64,000 nucleotides of DNA from Nonomuraea endophytica (GTDB lineage: Bacteria; Actinomycetota; Actinomycetes; Streptosporangiales; Streptosporangiaceae): positions 185,359 to 249,358 of the forward strand of contig NZ_JACHIN010000016.1 in assembly GCF_014203235.1 (NCBI RefSeq). Direction: 5' to 3'. A program made the position numbers and the translations under genes. Position 1 is the stretch's first letter. Every line of letters starts with the position of its first letter. The notes beneath the pieces were generated by a model. That model was not told the DNA's origin and made no database searches. It worked only from the letters and a program-made list of their open reading frames with translations. Of this stretch, positions 52,752 through 62,410 are shown in pieces.

Positions 52752-54206
52752 ATGACTGTGCCTGCACGTCAATCTCGCCCTCCCCGCGGTCTTTACCACG
52801 GTTACGAGGAATATAAGACGGCATCCGCCGATGACTATGGACGTGTTCTCACGGAGGGACTGGTGGTTCCCGACACAAACACACTCTTGAACCTCTATCG
52901 CTATAACAAGAGAACAAGAAGCGATCTAATGGCAATCTTGGCGATGATATCCAACCAGCTATGGATTCCGCATCAAGTGCAACATGAATTTTGGCAAAAC
53001 CGTAAAAACGCGCTCAGGGACTCCAAGGATATTTACACACGGACTGTCGACGATCTGCGAAGCTTGCAGCTGAAATCAATAGAGGCTGTAAACAGGTGGT
53101 CGAATCGCCTGGCGCTATCTGGCGATAATCTAGACTCCATAAGAGACTCCCTCAAACGAGGCTTTGAGCAAGCGATCAACAAGGTCGATAAGCTGACGAG
53201 AGCCGAAGCATTTATTGCTAGCGAGGACACCAACGACGATCCCGTTCTAACTGCTCTCGAACCGATACTCCATGGACGCGTAGGTGCAGCATTCGATGCT
53301 TCCGAGATCGATAGTCTTCTTGCGGAAGCGGAGCGCCGTAGCCGGGAGAAGATTCCTCCCGGCTACGAGGACAGGGATAAGAAGAATGGGTTTCCCGCTG
53401 GTGACTACTTCGTCTGGGAACAGATCATCCGGGAGGCCGAGAGAAGAAGGATTGATGTTCTTATTATCACGGGTGACACAAAGAAGGACTGGTGGGAAGA
53501 AGAGAATGGTCAGAAAAAGGGGCCACGGCTGGACCTAGTTCGTGAGCTTCGTAAGCGTGCTCAAACAAGACTGTTCATGCTTCGTCCTGAGGTGCTATTG
53601 CAGTATGCGAAGACGGTTCTTAACGTCGAGGTGAGCGATAAGTCAGTCGAAGAAGCGGGGCGCGTGGACCGCCTTCGTGCAGCTCTCGAATGGTCTAGTT
53701 TGAGCGTCAGAGAAGTCGCCGCACTTGACAACCTTTCCGATGAAGCTGTAGGTAGTTTCCTCTTGGCAAAGCTACCTCGTGACGAGAACGGTGACTATCT
53801 GGAGACAATATTCGACATGGCCCAGCTAGCTTCTAGCTCGCCTAGGCTAGATGCCTACCTTGATGCTTTTCAAGCTCGGTTCCCGAACATTTCTCTTCGT
53901 AGTGAAGCGCGCCGGCGCATGAGGAATTTGGAGTCTCTTGGCCTCGCATCAATCGCGAAGAATCAAGTTCGACTCACGCCTCTGGGTGAACGGTTTGTCG
54001 CCGACGGGGGGAACTTGGAGCTACTGAAAATTAGCTTTCTCCGGAGAATTGCTGGAGCTGTCGGAATCAGAGAAATGGCGCAGGCGAATTCGCGAAGTGA
54101 GCTTCGAGCGAGACTAAGGAAAGCGCCGCCGCAAGGGATGAGCGCAACGCAGGCACTCCTAACGTTGCGGTGGCTCGAACAGCTGGACTTGATTGTCTCA
54201 TCATAA
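52752..54206 (+). CDS. PIN-like domain protein in the dnd island
   Basis: The protein is 484 aa from ATG 52752 (TTG 52737 possible; neither has a strong ribosome site). Residues ~30-290 look like a PIN-like (PIN_8/DUF4935-type) nuclease domain with the acidic set: VVPDTNTLLNLYRYN, HEFWQNR, AGDYFVWEQIIREAE and IITGDTKKDWWEEEN. The C-terminal ~170 residues are helical with two winged-helix-like units (RRRMRNLESLGLASI, TLRWLEQLDL). PIN domains cut RNA; this subtype occurs in defence loci. Codons are visibly richer in A/T than the flanks, a sign of transfer. Confidence 0.8.
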   Translation: MTVPARQSRPPRGLYHGYEEYKTASADDYGRVLTEGLVVPDTNTLLNLYRYNKRTRSDLMAILAMISNQLWIPHQVQHEFWQNRKNALRDSKDIYTRTVDDLRSLQLKSIEAVNRWSNRLALSGDNLDSIRDSLKRGFEQAINKVDKLTRAEAFIASEDTNDDPVLTALEPILHGRVGAAFDASEIDSLLAEAERRSREKIPPGYEDRDKKNGFPAGDYFVWEQIIREAERRRIDVLIITGDTKKDWWEEENGQKKGPRLDLVRELRKRAQTRLFMLRPEVLLQYAKTVLNVEVSDKSVEEAGRVDRLRAALEWSSLSVREVAALDNLSDEAVGSFLLAKLPRDENGDYLETIFDMAQLASSSPRLDAYLDAFQARFPNISLRSEARRRMRNLESLGLASIAKNQVRLTPLGERFVADGGNLELLKISFLRRIAGAVGIREMAQANSRSELRARLRKAPPQGMSATQALLTLRWLEQLDLIVSS

Positions 54207-54301
54207 TCACACGGTCTACTCCGCAAAGAGATACGGCCGCACGAGTTGTCTCGTGGCGGTGGTGCATTGGTTGCCCGGCAGCCGCACGATGTTGTGCTTG
54301 G

Positions 54302-54589
54302 TCATGCCTCTGCGGCGGGGGAGCCCTCGACGATCTTCTTCGGGGTCGGGATGTCGAGTTTGGCCAGGATGTCGCCCTGGGGCTCGGTCAGCTCAGCGCG
54401 CTGGCGGAAGATGCCAGTCGGGCCAGTGAAGGTGGCAACGGTGAGCAGGTCGAACTCGTCGCGGATGCGGATCAGCAGCAGCGCCAGCACACGGCCCTCC
54501 CGGTCCTTACTCCCAGGTCGATACCCGAATCCAGGCTCACCTGTGACTATGAACTGCGGAACCCGGGGAACACAGCCATGTGCCCCCAC
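54302..54589 (-). pseudogene. Unidentified coding remnant
   Basis: The frame has G/C-rich third positions and reads ILAKLDIPTPKKIVEGSP near its end, with LLTVATFTGPTGIFRQRAEL before it. It looks like the C-terminus of a longer protein, perhaps from a mobile element, but I cannot name the family. The rest of 54207-54739 shows no gene; its base content is mixed. Confidence 0.35.
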
Positions 54590-54739
54590 AACACAACGCC
54601 CGCAAGGCGCGGACGGTACGGTCCATATGCTGCCAAAGCGTACGAGCGAGTCAGCTCCAAACGGGGTGGATGAGTCAGCCGCTATCAGAGCTAGGCCAAT
54701 TCTTCAGCCCGCCGGAGTGCTGAACTGCATGATAGGCAT

Positions 54740-56188
54740 GTGACCCTCACAGAGCAGATGGGCGGCGCTTGGGAAACCGAGCGCCGCCTGACCGCGATTG
54801 GTAGAACGGGGCTTTCTGTACCCGCACGTCAGGCTGTGGTGGATCAGCAGATTATCCCTGACTCGTCGGTCCTGGACTATGGGTGCGGGCGAGGGGATGA
54901 CGTCCGGGCCCTACAGGGAATCGCCATGAGGGCAGTCGGCTGGGATCCCCACTATCACCCCGAAGGCGGCCTCGATCCATCGGATGTCGTGCTGCTGACT
55001 TACGTCCTCAACATCATCGAGGACCCGGAGGAACGGCGTCGTACGCTCCTCAAGGCATGGGAACTCGCAAAGGAGACCTTGGTGGTCTCCACTCGGCTCA
55101 CTTGGGAGAAGTCCAAGGTCAGGGGCACGGGCTTCGGCGATGGAGTCCTTACCAGCCGGCGGACCTTTCAGCACCTGTTCAGCGCGGGTGAGCTCCGAAG
55201 TTACGTTGAGGACGTTACTGGCGTCCGGTGCGTATCTGCGACTCCCGGAGTCGTTTACGCGTTCAAACGTGACGAGGCGCGCCTGGGTTATCTGGCTCGT
55301 CGGATCGCACCCGGGGCCATCTGGCTGGCCTCCGACGACGCGGCATCGGCGATCGCCTCTGTAGTCGACTACACAGAGCAACGCGGGCGAGTGCCACGCG
55401 TCGAGGAAATGCCGACGCAGATGGCGGAACTGCTGGCCCATCTGAGCATCGCAGAACTGCAGCGGATTGTCCGGGCGTCGGCCGACCCCGAGAAGGTCGT
55501 GGAAGGCGCGAAGAGATCCACCTTGACCACGCTACTGTTCCTCGGCGTCGAGCTGTTCAACGGACGTGGCCCGTTCGGGTGCCTCCCGCTTTCTGTGCAG
55601 CTCGACGTGAGAGCATTCTTCAGCTCCTACAAGGAAGCATGCATGCGGTCCGACCGTCTGCTGCTCAAGCTGCGCGACGATGCCTATGTCCGTGGTGCGA
55701 TGAACGGGTCGAAGGTCGGCAAGCTCACGCCAACAGCCCTGTACGTGCATCGCCGGGCGATTGATCACATGCCCGTTGTGCTGCGCCTATACGAGCACTG
55801 CGCTTCGCTCGCGGCAGGACGTCCGCAGGAGTGGACTCTCGCCAAGCTGCGCCATCAGGGTAGGGGAGTGAGTTGGCTGGATTATCCGGAGTTCGACACG
55901 GATCCGCATCCGCGGCTGCGAGCGTCCTACATGGTGGATCTCACCACATTCAAGACCTCGCATATGTCCTACGAGCAGTCGGAGAACAGGCCTCTACTTC
56001 ATCGCAAGCATGAGTTCCTTCATCCGGAAGACCCCGAGGTCCCGAAGTATCGGCGACTTACCGACAGCGAGCTGCGAGCAGGCCTATACGCCAATCCCCA
56101 TCTCATTGGGACAGAGCATGGCTGGGAGGCCGAGCTGATCCGCTGCGGCCGCCAGCTCCGTGGTCACCGCCTGATCAAGAGGGACTGA
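54740..56188 (+). CDS. DNA phosphorothioation-associated putative methyltransferase
   Basis: The protein is 482 aa. It has the start ERRLTAIGRTGLSVPARQAV and the SAM-binding motif VLDYGCGRGDDV, with SDVVLLTYVLNIIEDPEERR, as in the TIGR04096-type methyltransferases that accompany dnd genes. The C-terminal ~230 residues are an extra domain of unknown role (KVGKLTPTALYVHRRAI, WLDYPEFDTDPHP). Its target is unknown; DNA or the Dnd machinery are both possible. The end overlaps convergent dndA by 14 bp. GTG or ATG starts nearby were not preferable. Confidence 0.88.
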   Translation: MTLTEQMGGAWETERRLTAIGRTGLSVPARQAVVDQQIIPDSSVLDYGCGRGDDVRALQGIAMRAVGWDPHYHPEGGLDPSDVVLLTYVLNIIEDPEERRRTLLKAWELAKETLVVSTRLTWEKSKVRGTGFGDGVLTSRRTFQHLFSAGELRSYVEDVTGVRCVSATPGVVYAFKRDEARLGYLARRIAPGAIWLASDDAASAIASVVDYTEQRGRVPRVEEMPTQMAELLAHLSIAELQRIVRASADPEKVVEGAKRSTLTTLLFLGVELFNGRGPFGCLPLSVQLDVRAFFSSYKEACMRSDRLLLKLRDDAYVRGAMNGSKVGKLTPTALYVHRRAIDHMPVVLRLYEHCASLAAGRPQEWTLAKLRHQGRGVSWLDYPEFDTDPHPRLRASYMVDLTTFKTSHMSYEQSENRPLLHRKHEFLHPEDPEVPKYRRLTDSELRAGLYANPHLIGTEHGWEAELIRCGRQLRGHRLIKRD

Positions 56189-57350
56189 CCAGTGCAAGGC
56201 CGGCTTGGTACTCGGCGATGATGCTCGCGAACTCGTCGACGTCCAGTGTCTGAGCTTGGTCGGGGAACCAAGAGAGGCGCAGTCCATTGCTGGCCTGTTC
56301 TTCGGGCAGTCCCATCGCCGCAAGTACATGGCTTGGGGTGTATGACGCACTCGTACAGGCGGATCCGGTGGCCACCGCGGCGTAGTTTTTCAGCTGCAAG
56401 ATCAAGGCTTCAGTATCCACACCCTCGAACGACAGGTTGAGGATATGCGGGACCACGTGCTCTTGGTCGCCATGGAGGCTGAACCGGGTCTTGCCGAGTC
56501 CCTCCAGCAGACGGGCGCGGAACTCGCTGGCCGCCTGCAGCCACTGCGTACGTTCGCCTTCGAACACCTCAAGAGCCTTGGACAGGCCCATGATGAGCGG
56601 AACTGGAAGTGTGCCGGGGCGAAGCTTGCGTTCCTGACCTCCTCCATACATCAGCGGGGTCAGTGGTACGGAGTCTCGCCCTCGGCGTCTGATGAGAAGG
56701 CCGCCGATCCCCTTGGGGGCCCCGATCTTGTGCCCACTGAAGCTGATGAGATCGATCGGGGCACGAAGGTCGCCTGGCAGCTTGGCGAAGCCTTGAGCCG
56801 CGTCAACATGAAGATAGGTGGCAGTGGAGCGGAGATGTTCTGCCAGCTCTGCGACTGGCTGGATGACGCCAGTCTCATTGTTGACCTGCATGACAGAGAC
56901 GAGGAGCGTGTCGGGACGTAGCCGTTCCAGTACTGCTTCCGCGCTCACACGGCCAGATGGCCCAGGCTCGATCAGCTCCACCTCGAAACCTTGTGTCTGG
57001 AGGTGCTCTAGTGGTTCCAGAACAGCCTTGTGCTCGATCGCAGTGCTGATGATGTGACGGCGTTCGCACTTGGTGCCGTAGGGAGCAAGACCCAGGATGG
57101 CGATGTTGTTGCTCTCGGTCGCACCACTGGTGAAGATCAGCTCGTCCGGGCGGGCGGAGAGATGGGCTGCGATGCCTTCACGAGCGCGGGCTACTGCCCG
57201 CTTGGCGCGCGTTCCGTACTCATGGGTACGCGAGCCAGCATTGCCGAAATCTTGGGACATCCAGTGCAAGACGACCTCGGCGACCTCTGGGAGTACCCTC
57301 GTCGTTGCAGCGGCATCCAGGTAGGCGACCACGTGCACACCAGCTCTCAT
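56175..57350 (-). CDS. dndA: Cysteine desulfurase DndA
   Basis: The protein is 391 aa, the normal size of a class-I PLP cysteine desulfurase. YLDAAATTRVLPEV opens the fold; FTSGATESNN, IEHKAVLEPL, VDAAQGFAKL and SFSGHKIGAPKG (Lys binds PLP) follow, and GSACTSASYTPSH carries the active-site Cys. It supplies sulfur to DndC for phosphorothioate (PT) modification of the DNA backbone. It is divergent from dndBCDE across a short region with an inverted repeat, as in Streptomyces lividans. The start at 57350 lacks a ribosome site; GTG starts a few codons in are possible. Confidence 0.92.
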   Translation of the reverse strand: MRAGVHVVAYLDAAATTRVLPEVAEVVLHWMSQDFGNAGSRTHEYGTRAKRAVARAREGIAAHLSARPDELIFTSGATESNNIAILGLAPYGTKCERRHIISTAIEHKAVLEPLEHLQTQGFEVELIEPGPSGRVSAEAVLERLRPDTLLVSVMQVNNETGVIQPVAELAEHLRSTATYLHVDAAQGFAKLPGDLRAPIDLISFSGHKIGAPKGIGGLLIRRRGRDSVPLTPLMYGGGQERKLRPGTLPVPLIMGLSKALEVFEGERTQWLQAASEFRARLLEGLGKTRFSLHGDQEHVVPHILNLSFEGVDTEALILQLKNYAAVATGSACTSASYTPSHVLAAMGLPEEQASNGLRLSWFPDQAQTLDVDEFASIIAEYQAGLALVSPS

Positions 57351-57373
57351 AATTGTTTGCCCAGGTCACGTGT

Positions 57374-57395
57374 GTACGTTAAAACGCACACGTAC
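57374..57395. promoter_or_regulatory. Inverted repeat between dndA and dndB (likely DndB operator)
   Basis: GTACGT (57374-57379), ten bases, then ACGTAC (57390-57395) form a perfect inverted repeat. DndB-type regulators are reported to bind TACG-spacer-CGTA palindromes in dnd promoters, which this resembles. A second 10-bp palindrome, ACGGTACCGT (57398-57407), overlaps the dndB GTG start. Both lie in the 55 bp between the divergent genes. Confidence 0.6.
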
Positions 57396-57405
57396 TTACG
57401 GTACC

Positions 57406-58548
57406 GTGGACCACGTGGGAACACACGCGCTGGCGCAGCAAGGCGGAGACGCCACAACCGCGGGCTTCGAGTACATCTTCCCAGCGATCCGCGGTGTGCA
57501 GGCAGGGCGTGAGTATTACGTATCGATGTGTCCGTTGCGCCTCATCCCCAAGATCTTCTTGTTTGACGAGGACGAGCTCGCACCGGAGGTGCGGGCGCAG
57601 CGCGTTCTGAACAAGGGGCGAGTTCCAGCGCTCGCGCGGTACATCCTGGATAACCCTGACGATTACGTCTTTTCTGCGCTAACCGCCTCCGTCGATGGCG
57701 CCATGCGCTTCGTGGGAGTGTCGGACCAAGGCCCGGGCCTGCGGGTCGGGCAGCTGTACATCCCGATGGCCTCGCGCTTCCTGATCAACGATGGTCAGCA
57801 CCGGCGTGCAGCCATCGAGACCGCACTTAAAGAGAACCCGCCACTCGGCGACGAGACCATCGCGGTCGTCTTCTTCCATGACGCCGGCCTTGAACGCAGC
57901 CAGCAGATGTTCGCCGACCTGAACCGCCATGCCGTGCGGCCGGCCCGTTCCATAGGCGTCCTCTACGACCACAGGGATGAGCTCTCCCAGCTGACACGGC
58001 TCCTTGCGCTGAAGTGCCCGGTCTTCCGCAACTTCGTTGAGATGGAGAGCAGCAACCTCTCAGCTCGATCGCGCAAGCTCTTCACGCTCAGCGCCCTGTA
58101 CTCGGCGATGAGCGCCCTCCTCCAAGGGCTGGAGCTGACTGGCGGCAAGGACACGGAACGCCTGTCGTGGGACTACTGGGAAGCTGTAGATGATCTCATC
58201 CCGGACTGGGAAGAGGTGCGAAGACGATCTCTGTCCGCCTCCGAGATACGTAAGCAGTACCTACACACCCATGGGATCGCACTCCATGCGCTAGGGCTAC
58301 TCGGGAACACACTGCTCCGCGATTCGCTTGATCCAGACGAGTGGAAGCCACGGCTGGCGCCGCTTCGGAACGTGGACTGGTCACGGACCAATCCTGACTG
58401 GGAGGGACGTGCGATCATCGGTGGCCGTGTCTCGAAGAATCATCAAAACGTCGTACTTACCGTGAATTTTCTACGCAAGCAACTCGGTCTCGAACTGACT
58501 GCCGATGAGCAGCAGGCAGAAGACGCCTACCAGCGAGGAGAGCGATGA
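57406..58548 (+). CDS. dndB: DndB, DGQHR-domain regulator of phosphorothioation
   Basis: The protein is 380 aa from GTG 57406; the frame extends to 57370 but that would cover the operator. FLINDGQHRRAAIETAL carries the DGQHR motif (~129), and MFADLNRHAVRPARSIGVLY is the conserved following block. DndB represses dnd transcription and so tunes PT frequency; it is not needed for modification. The start codon sits in a palindrome, which may couple repression to translation. It overlaps dndC by ATGA. Confidence 0.9.
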   Translation: MDHVGTHALAQQGGDATTAGFEYIFPAIRGVQAGREYYVSMCPLRLIPKIFLFDEDELAPEVRAQRVLNKGRVPALARYILDNPDDYVFSALTASVDGAMRFVGVSDQGPGLRVGQLYIPMASRFLINDGQHRRAAIETALKENPPLGDETIAVVFFHDAGLERSQQMFADLNRHAVRPARSIGVLYDHRDELSQLTRLLALKCPVFRNFVEMESSNLSARSRKLFTLSALYSAMSALLQGLELTGGKDTERLSWDYWEAVDDLIPDWEEVRRRSLSASEIRKQYLHTHGIALHALGLLGNTLLRDSLDPDEWKPRLAPLRNVDWSRTNPDWEGRAIIGGRVSKNHQNVVLTVNFLRKQLGLELTADEQQAEDAYQRGER

Positions 58549-60068
58549 GCACCCCGACGCGCAGTGCCGTCATGCTGAACACGCCCACCCGGCGCGCCGT
58601 CCCCTTTGAGAGCCAAGGCGGGCTCGCTGCCGTGCTGAATGAGCTGACCGCGGAGATCCGGGAGCTATACCTCGCCGATCAGGTCCCTTGGGTCGTGGGC
58701 TACAGCGGCGGCAAAGACTCCACCGCGGTGCTTCAACTTGTGTGGATGGCGCTACAAGGCCTAGAGCCCCATCAGCGCACCAAACCGGTCTACGTCATCA
58801 GTACGGACACCCTCGTCGAGAACCCGGTCGTTGCTGCTTGGGTCACCCAATCGCTGGAGACCATGCGTACGGCGGCAGAGAAGCAGCAGCTCCCCATCCA
58901 GCCGAATCGGCTGGTGCCTGATGTGAAGGACACCTTCTGGGTCGGCCTGATCGGTAAGGGGTACCCTGCTCCGAAACCGAAGTTCCGCTGGTGCACCGAA
59001 CGCTTGAAGATCAAGCCGTCTAACTCGTTCATTCGCCGAGTCGTGCACGACCACGGTGAGGCGATTCTGGTCCTGGGCATCCGCAAGGCCGAGAGCCAGG
59101 CTCGCGCCCGAGTAATGGAGCGCCACGAGAAGCGACGTGTCCGTGAACGTCTCTCGCCCAACGGCAACCTCTCCAACTCCCTCGTCTATAGCCCTGTCGA
59201 GGCATGGAGCAACGACGAGGTCTGGACGTTCTTGATGCAGCAGCCCAACCCCTGGGGACATCCGAACAAGGATCTCCTCACCATGTATCAAGGGGCCTCG
59301 AGCGACGGAGAATGCCCACTCGTGGTGGACAACACCACTCCTTCCTGTGGCGACAGCCGCTTTGGGTGCTGGACGTGCACCCTTGTCGACAAGGACAAGT
59401 CCATGTCGGCGATGATCCAGAACGACGAGGAGAAGGAGTGGATGCTTCCGCTCCTGGAGCTACGCGATGAGCTCGACGCTCCCGACGACAGCCACCTGCG
59501 TGACTTCCGGAAGATGAACGGCACGATTCAGCTCTTCCATGATCGCAACGTTCCTGGACCGTACACACAAAAGGCTCGTGAGGAGTGGCTCCGCAAACTC
59601 CTTAATGCTCAGACCTGGATTCGGCAGAATGCTCCAGAGCATGTGCGGAACATCGAACTCATCACCATGGATGAGCTGCACGAAATCCGGCGCATATGGG
59701 TCTTTGAGAAGCATGAGGTCGAGGATTCGCTACCCCAGATCTACAAGCAGGAGACGGGCGAGGAGTTCCCTGGCGGTCCGCTCGACCAGCACCTCGCAGT
59801 GGCCGCGGATGAGGTGGAGCTGCTTCGTGAGGTCTGCGACGGGGACGACCTGCACTTCGAGACGATGCGTGAGCTACTTGCGGTCGAGCGGAAATTCCGC
59901 ACGATGACTCGTCGCTCCGGGCTCTTCGAAGCACTTGAGAAGGCAATCAAGAGGGGCTACTACACGGATGAGGAAGATGCGGTCAAGCTAGCCAAACGCA
60001 ACCAGAAGAACAAGATTGCCCCCACCCTTCTCGGATTGGATGAAGAGAGCACCGATGCTCCTGCATGA
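58545..60068 (+). CDS. dndC: DndC, PAPS-reductase-like sulfurtransferase
   Basis: The protein is 507 aa; ATG 58545 overlaps the dndB stop. The ATP-pyrophosphatase loop is SGGKDST (54-60). Cys in WCTERLK (150) and the later set DGECPL, TPSCGDSRFGCWTC (~257-278) match the Fe-S ligands of DndC. It activates the DNA phosphate and receives sulfur from DndA. GRKxE-type block appears as GIRKAESQARARVME. The gene overlaps dndD by 14 bp. Confidence 0.93.
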   Translation: MSTPTRSAVMLNTPTRRAVPFESQGGLAAVLNELTAEIRELYLADQVPWVVGYSGGKDSTAVLQLVWMALQGLEPHQRTKPVYVISTDTLVENPVVAAWVTQSLETMRTAAEKQQLPIQPNRLVPDVKDTFWVGLIGKGYPAPKPKFRWCTERLKIKPSNSFIRRVVHDHGEAILVLGIRKAESQARARVMERHEKRRVRERLSPNGNLSNSLVYSPVEAWSNDEVWTFLMQQPNPWGHPNKDLLTMYQGASSDGECPLVVDNTTPSCGDSRFGCWTCTLVDKDKSMSAMIQNDEEKEWMLPLLELRDELDAPDDSHLRDFRKMNGTIQLFHDRNVPGPYTQKAREEWLRKLLNAQTWIRQNAPEHVRNIELITMDELHEIRRIWVFEKHEVEDSLPQIYKQETGEEFPGGPLDQHLAVAADEVELLREVCDGDDLHFETMRELLAVERKFRTMTRRSGLFEALEKAIKRGYYTDEEDAVKLAKRNQKNKIAPTLLGLDEESTDAPA

Positions 60069-62043
60069 GATCACTCTCGAGAACTTCGGAGCGTACCTCG
60101 GCAAGCAGGTCCTCTCTCTGAATCCCAAGCCTGGTAAGCCGATCATCCTGATCGGCGGTCTCAACGGCTGTGGGAAGACGACGCTGCTAGATGCTATCCA
60201 ACTCGCGTTGTATGGCTCCCGGGCACGGTGCAGCGGTAGGGGAAACCGTTCCTACGACGCGTTTCTCCGTGACAGCGTGAACCGTCAGGCAGTGCCTAAG
60301 CAAGCAGGTGTGAAGCTCTGGTTCTCGACCACAGTCGAAGGGGCGCAACGTCATTACCGGATTGAGCGAAATTGGTCCATCACAGGAAAGACTCTCCGCG
60401 AGTCGCTAGCGGTCTTTGTCAACGGCGAACACGATAAGGCTGTCAGCGACACATGGGCGGACTATGTAGAGGATCTTCTACCGCTGGAAGTCGCATCGCT
60501 CTTCTTCTTTGATGGCGAGAAGATCGAATCTCTTGCTGATCCTGAGCGGGCCGCTCCAGTGATCGAGTCGGCGGTTCAATCGCTCCTAGGGGTCAGCACG
60601 GTCGAACAGCTGCGAACCGACCTACTTGCTCTTCAACGGCGCCAGAAGGTGAATCGGGAGGACAAGGCCGCACTCGAGCTGATCGCCACCATCGAAGCTC
60701 AGCTTGAGGAAAACGAGGTGGCCAGAGCAGATGCGCTTCAGCGGGTCGCCTCGGCAAAGGCTGGTCTCCTATACGAGAAGAAGGAGCTGAAGGCTGTCGA
60801 AGCTGCGTTCGCTAAGGAAGGGGGAGACCTCTTCCGCCGTCGGGCGGAGCTAGAAGCACAGAGTGCGCACGCGAAAGGTCGACTCGAAGCGGTAAGCGCG
60901 ACTCTTGCCAACACCGTCGCCTCAGGACCGCTCCCACTTCTCCTCCTTAAGGATCAGCTGGAGGCACTGCGTGTGCAGGTAGCTCGAGAGGAAGATGCGG
61001 GGCGCGCGGAGCAGCTACTCGACGCACTGCACATGCGGGACAAGGAGATTCTTTCGCTACTGGGCAGCGGCATACCGGATGTTCAGCTTGAGCAGGTCAC
61101 CCGGTTCATGGAAGAGGATCGTGCCCAACGCACAGCTGACGCGGGCGTTCAGAGAGTCATTCAGATGTCGATGACAGGCATTCAGCAACTGAACTCTCTT
61201 GACCAAGTCCTTAAGAGCGAATCACAGCATGCGCAAGCGCTGCTCACTGAGTCCGGAGAGCTCAGAGCGCAGCTTGACGCGTTGGATCGGCAGTTGGCCG
61301 GCGTTCCAGCAGAAGACGCGATCGCTGACCTGATCGCCCGACAGGACAAGGTCCGTCAGCGCGTGGAAGACTTCGAGAGGGAACTGCGCGCAACGGAGGA
61401 AGATCACGCCGCACGTGTCCGTGAACACACGCAGCTTCAGGCAGCCCGCGAAAAGGCATATGCCAAACGAGCTAAGGGACTGGCCGAGATCGAGCATCGC
61501 GCCCGTGTGGTTTCATACTCCGACCGCGCTCGTAATACTTTGGACAGGTTTGGCGAGCTCCTGCTGCAACGTCATATCAGTCGTTTGGAAGTCGCTGTAC
61601 TAGACAGCTTCAATCGCCTAATGCGTAAGGACGGCCTGGTCAAGGACCTGCGTATCGACACTAGCAAGTTCACCTTGACCTTGATTGGCGCGGACGGTGA
61701 GGACCTCAACCCGGCACGTCTGAGCGCAGGCGAGCGGCAGCTCCTGGCGGTATCCCTCCTTTGGGGCCTAGCTCGTGTAGCTGGCAACAGGCTCCCGAGC
61801 GTCATCGATACTCCGCTGGGTCGACTGGATAGCCGGCACAGACAGAATCTTGTTGAGCGTTACTTCCCGCAAGCAAGCCACCAGGTGCTTCTGCTGTCGA
61901 CAGACGAAGAGATCGATGATGGGCTGCTGCAGCGTCTCATTCCGTCGATCGCCCAGACATACACACTGGTCCACAATGACACGACGTTCACAACCACGAT
62001 CGAACGCGGCTACGGATGGGGGAAGACTCGGTATGTCGCTTGA
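60055..62043 (+). CDS. dndD: DndD, SMC-like ATPase
   Basis: The protein is 662 aa from ATG 60055, inside the end of dndC. It is an SMC/Rad50-type ATPase: Walker A GGLNGCGKTT (34-43), a long coiled coil with a central break (~220-500), signature LSAGERQLLAVS (~556) and VIDTPLGRLDSRHR (~583). Dnd systems need it to open or nick DNA for sulfur insertion. It overlaps dndE by 11 bp. Confidence 0.93.
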   Translation: MLLHEITLENFGAYLGKQVLSLNPKPGKPIILIGGLNGCGKTTLLDAIQLALYGSRARCSGRGNRSYDAFLRDSVNRQAVPKQAGVKLWFSTTVEGAQRHYRIERNWSITGKTLRESLAVFVNGEHDKAVSDTWADYVEDLLPLEVASLFFFDGEKIESLADPERAAPVIESAVQSLLGVSTVEQLRTDLLALQRRQKVNREDKAALELIATIEAQLEENEVARADALQRVASAKAGLLYEKKELKAVEAAFAKEGGDLFRRRAELEAQSAHAKGRLEAVSATLANTVASGPLPLLLLKDQLEALRVQVAREEDAGRAEQLLDALHMRDKEILSLLGSGIPDVQLEQVTRFMEEDRAQRTADAGVQRVIQMSMTGIQQLNSLDQVLKSESQHAQALLTESGELRAQLDALDRQLAGVPAEDAIADLIARQDKVRQRVEDFERELRATEEDHAARVREHTQLQAAREKAYAKRAKGLAEIEHRARVVSYSDRARNTLDRFGELLLQRHISRLEVAVLDSFNRLMRKDGLVKDLRIDTSKFTLTLIGADGEDLNPARLSAGERQLLAVSLLWGLARVAGNRLPSVIDTPLGRLDSRHRQNLVERYFPQASHQVLLLSTDEEIDDGLLQRLIPSIAQTYTLVHNDTTFTTTIERGYGWGKTRYVA

Positions 62044-62410
62044 CACAGTCCGCTTGTCTCAACCAGCCAAGGATCAGTTGATCAAACTTAAGCGAGTCAC
62101 CGGTATAAAGAACTGGAACGTTCTGTGCCGCTGGGCCCTAGCTGTGTCTTTGCAGGACGAAACGCCCCCGTTGGTGCGCGATGTTGTCACCGACTCCAAC
62201 ATCGAGATGTCTTGGCGAACTTTCGCTGGAGCGCACGGGGATATCTATACGGCGTTGATTAGATCCCGCTGTGTTCGTGATGGCAGCGAACCGACGGAAG
62301 AAGCTTGCGCAAGGACTCTCGTCACTCACTTGCATCGCGGCATTGGGTATCTTGCAGGACGGCGTGACCTAAATTCTGTGGACGATCTGATAAAGGCTGT
62401 TGTCCCTTAG
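62033..62410 (+). CDS. dndE: DndE, phosphorothioation protein
   Basis: The protein is 125 aa from ATG 62033 (GGGGGAAG upstream). It has the DndE order: DTVRLSQPAKDQLIKLKRVT, WNVLCRWALAVSL, SWRTFAGAHGDIYTALI and HLHRGIGYLAG. DndE is a small helical protein that binds nicked DNA. It ends the dndBCDE transcript. No dndFGH restriction genes follow; instead insertion sequences begin within 250 bp. Confidence 0.92.
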   Translation: MSLDTVRLSQPAKDQLIKLKRVTGIKNWNVLCRWALAVSLQDETPPLVRDVVTDSNIEMSWRTFAGAHGDIYTALIRSRCVRDGSEPTEEACARTLVTHLHRGIGYLAGRRDLNSVDDLIKAVVP

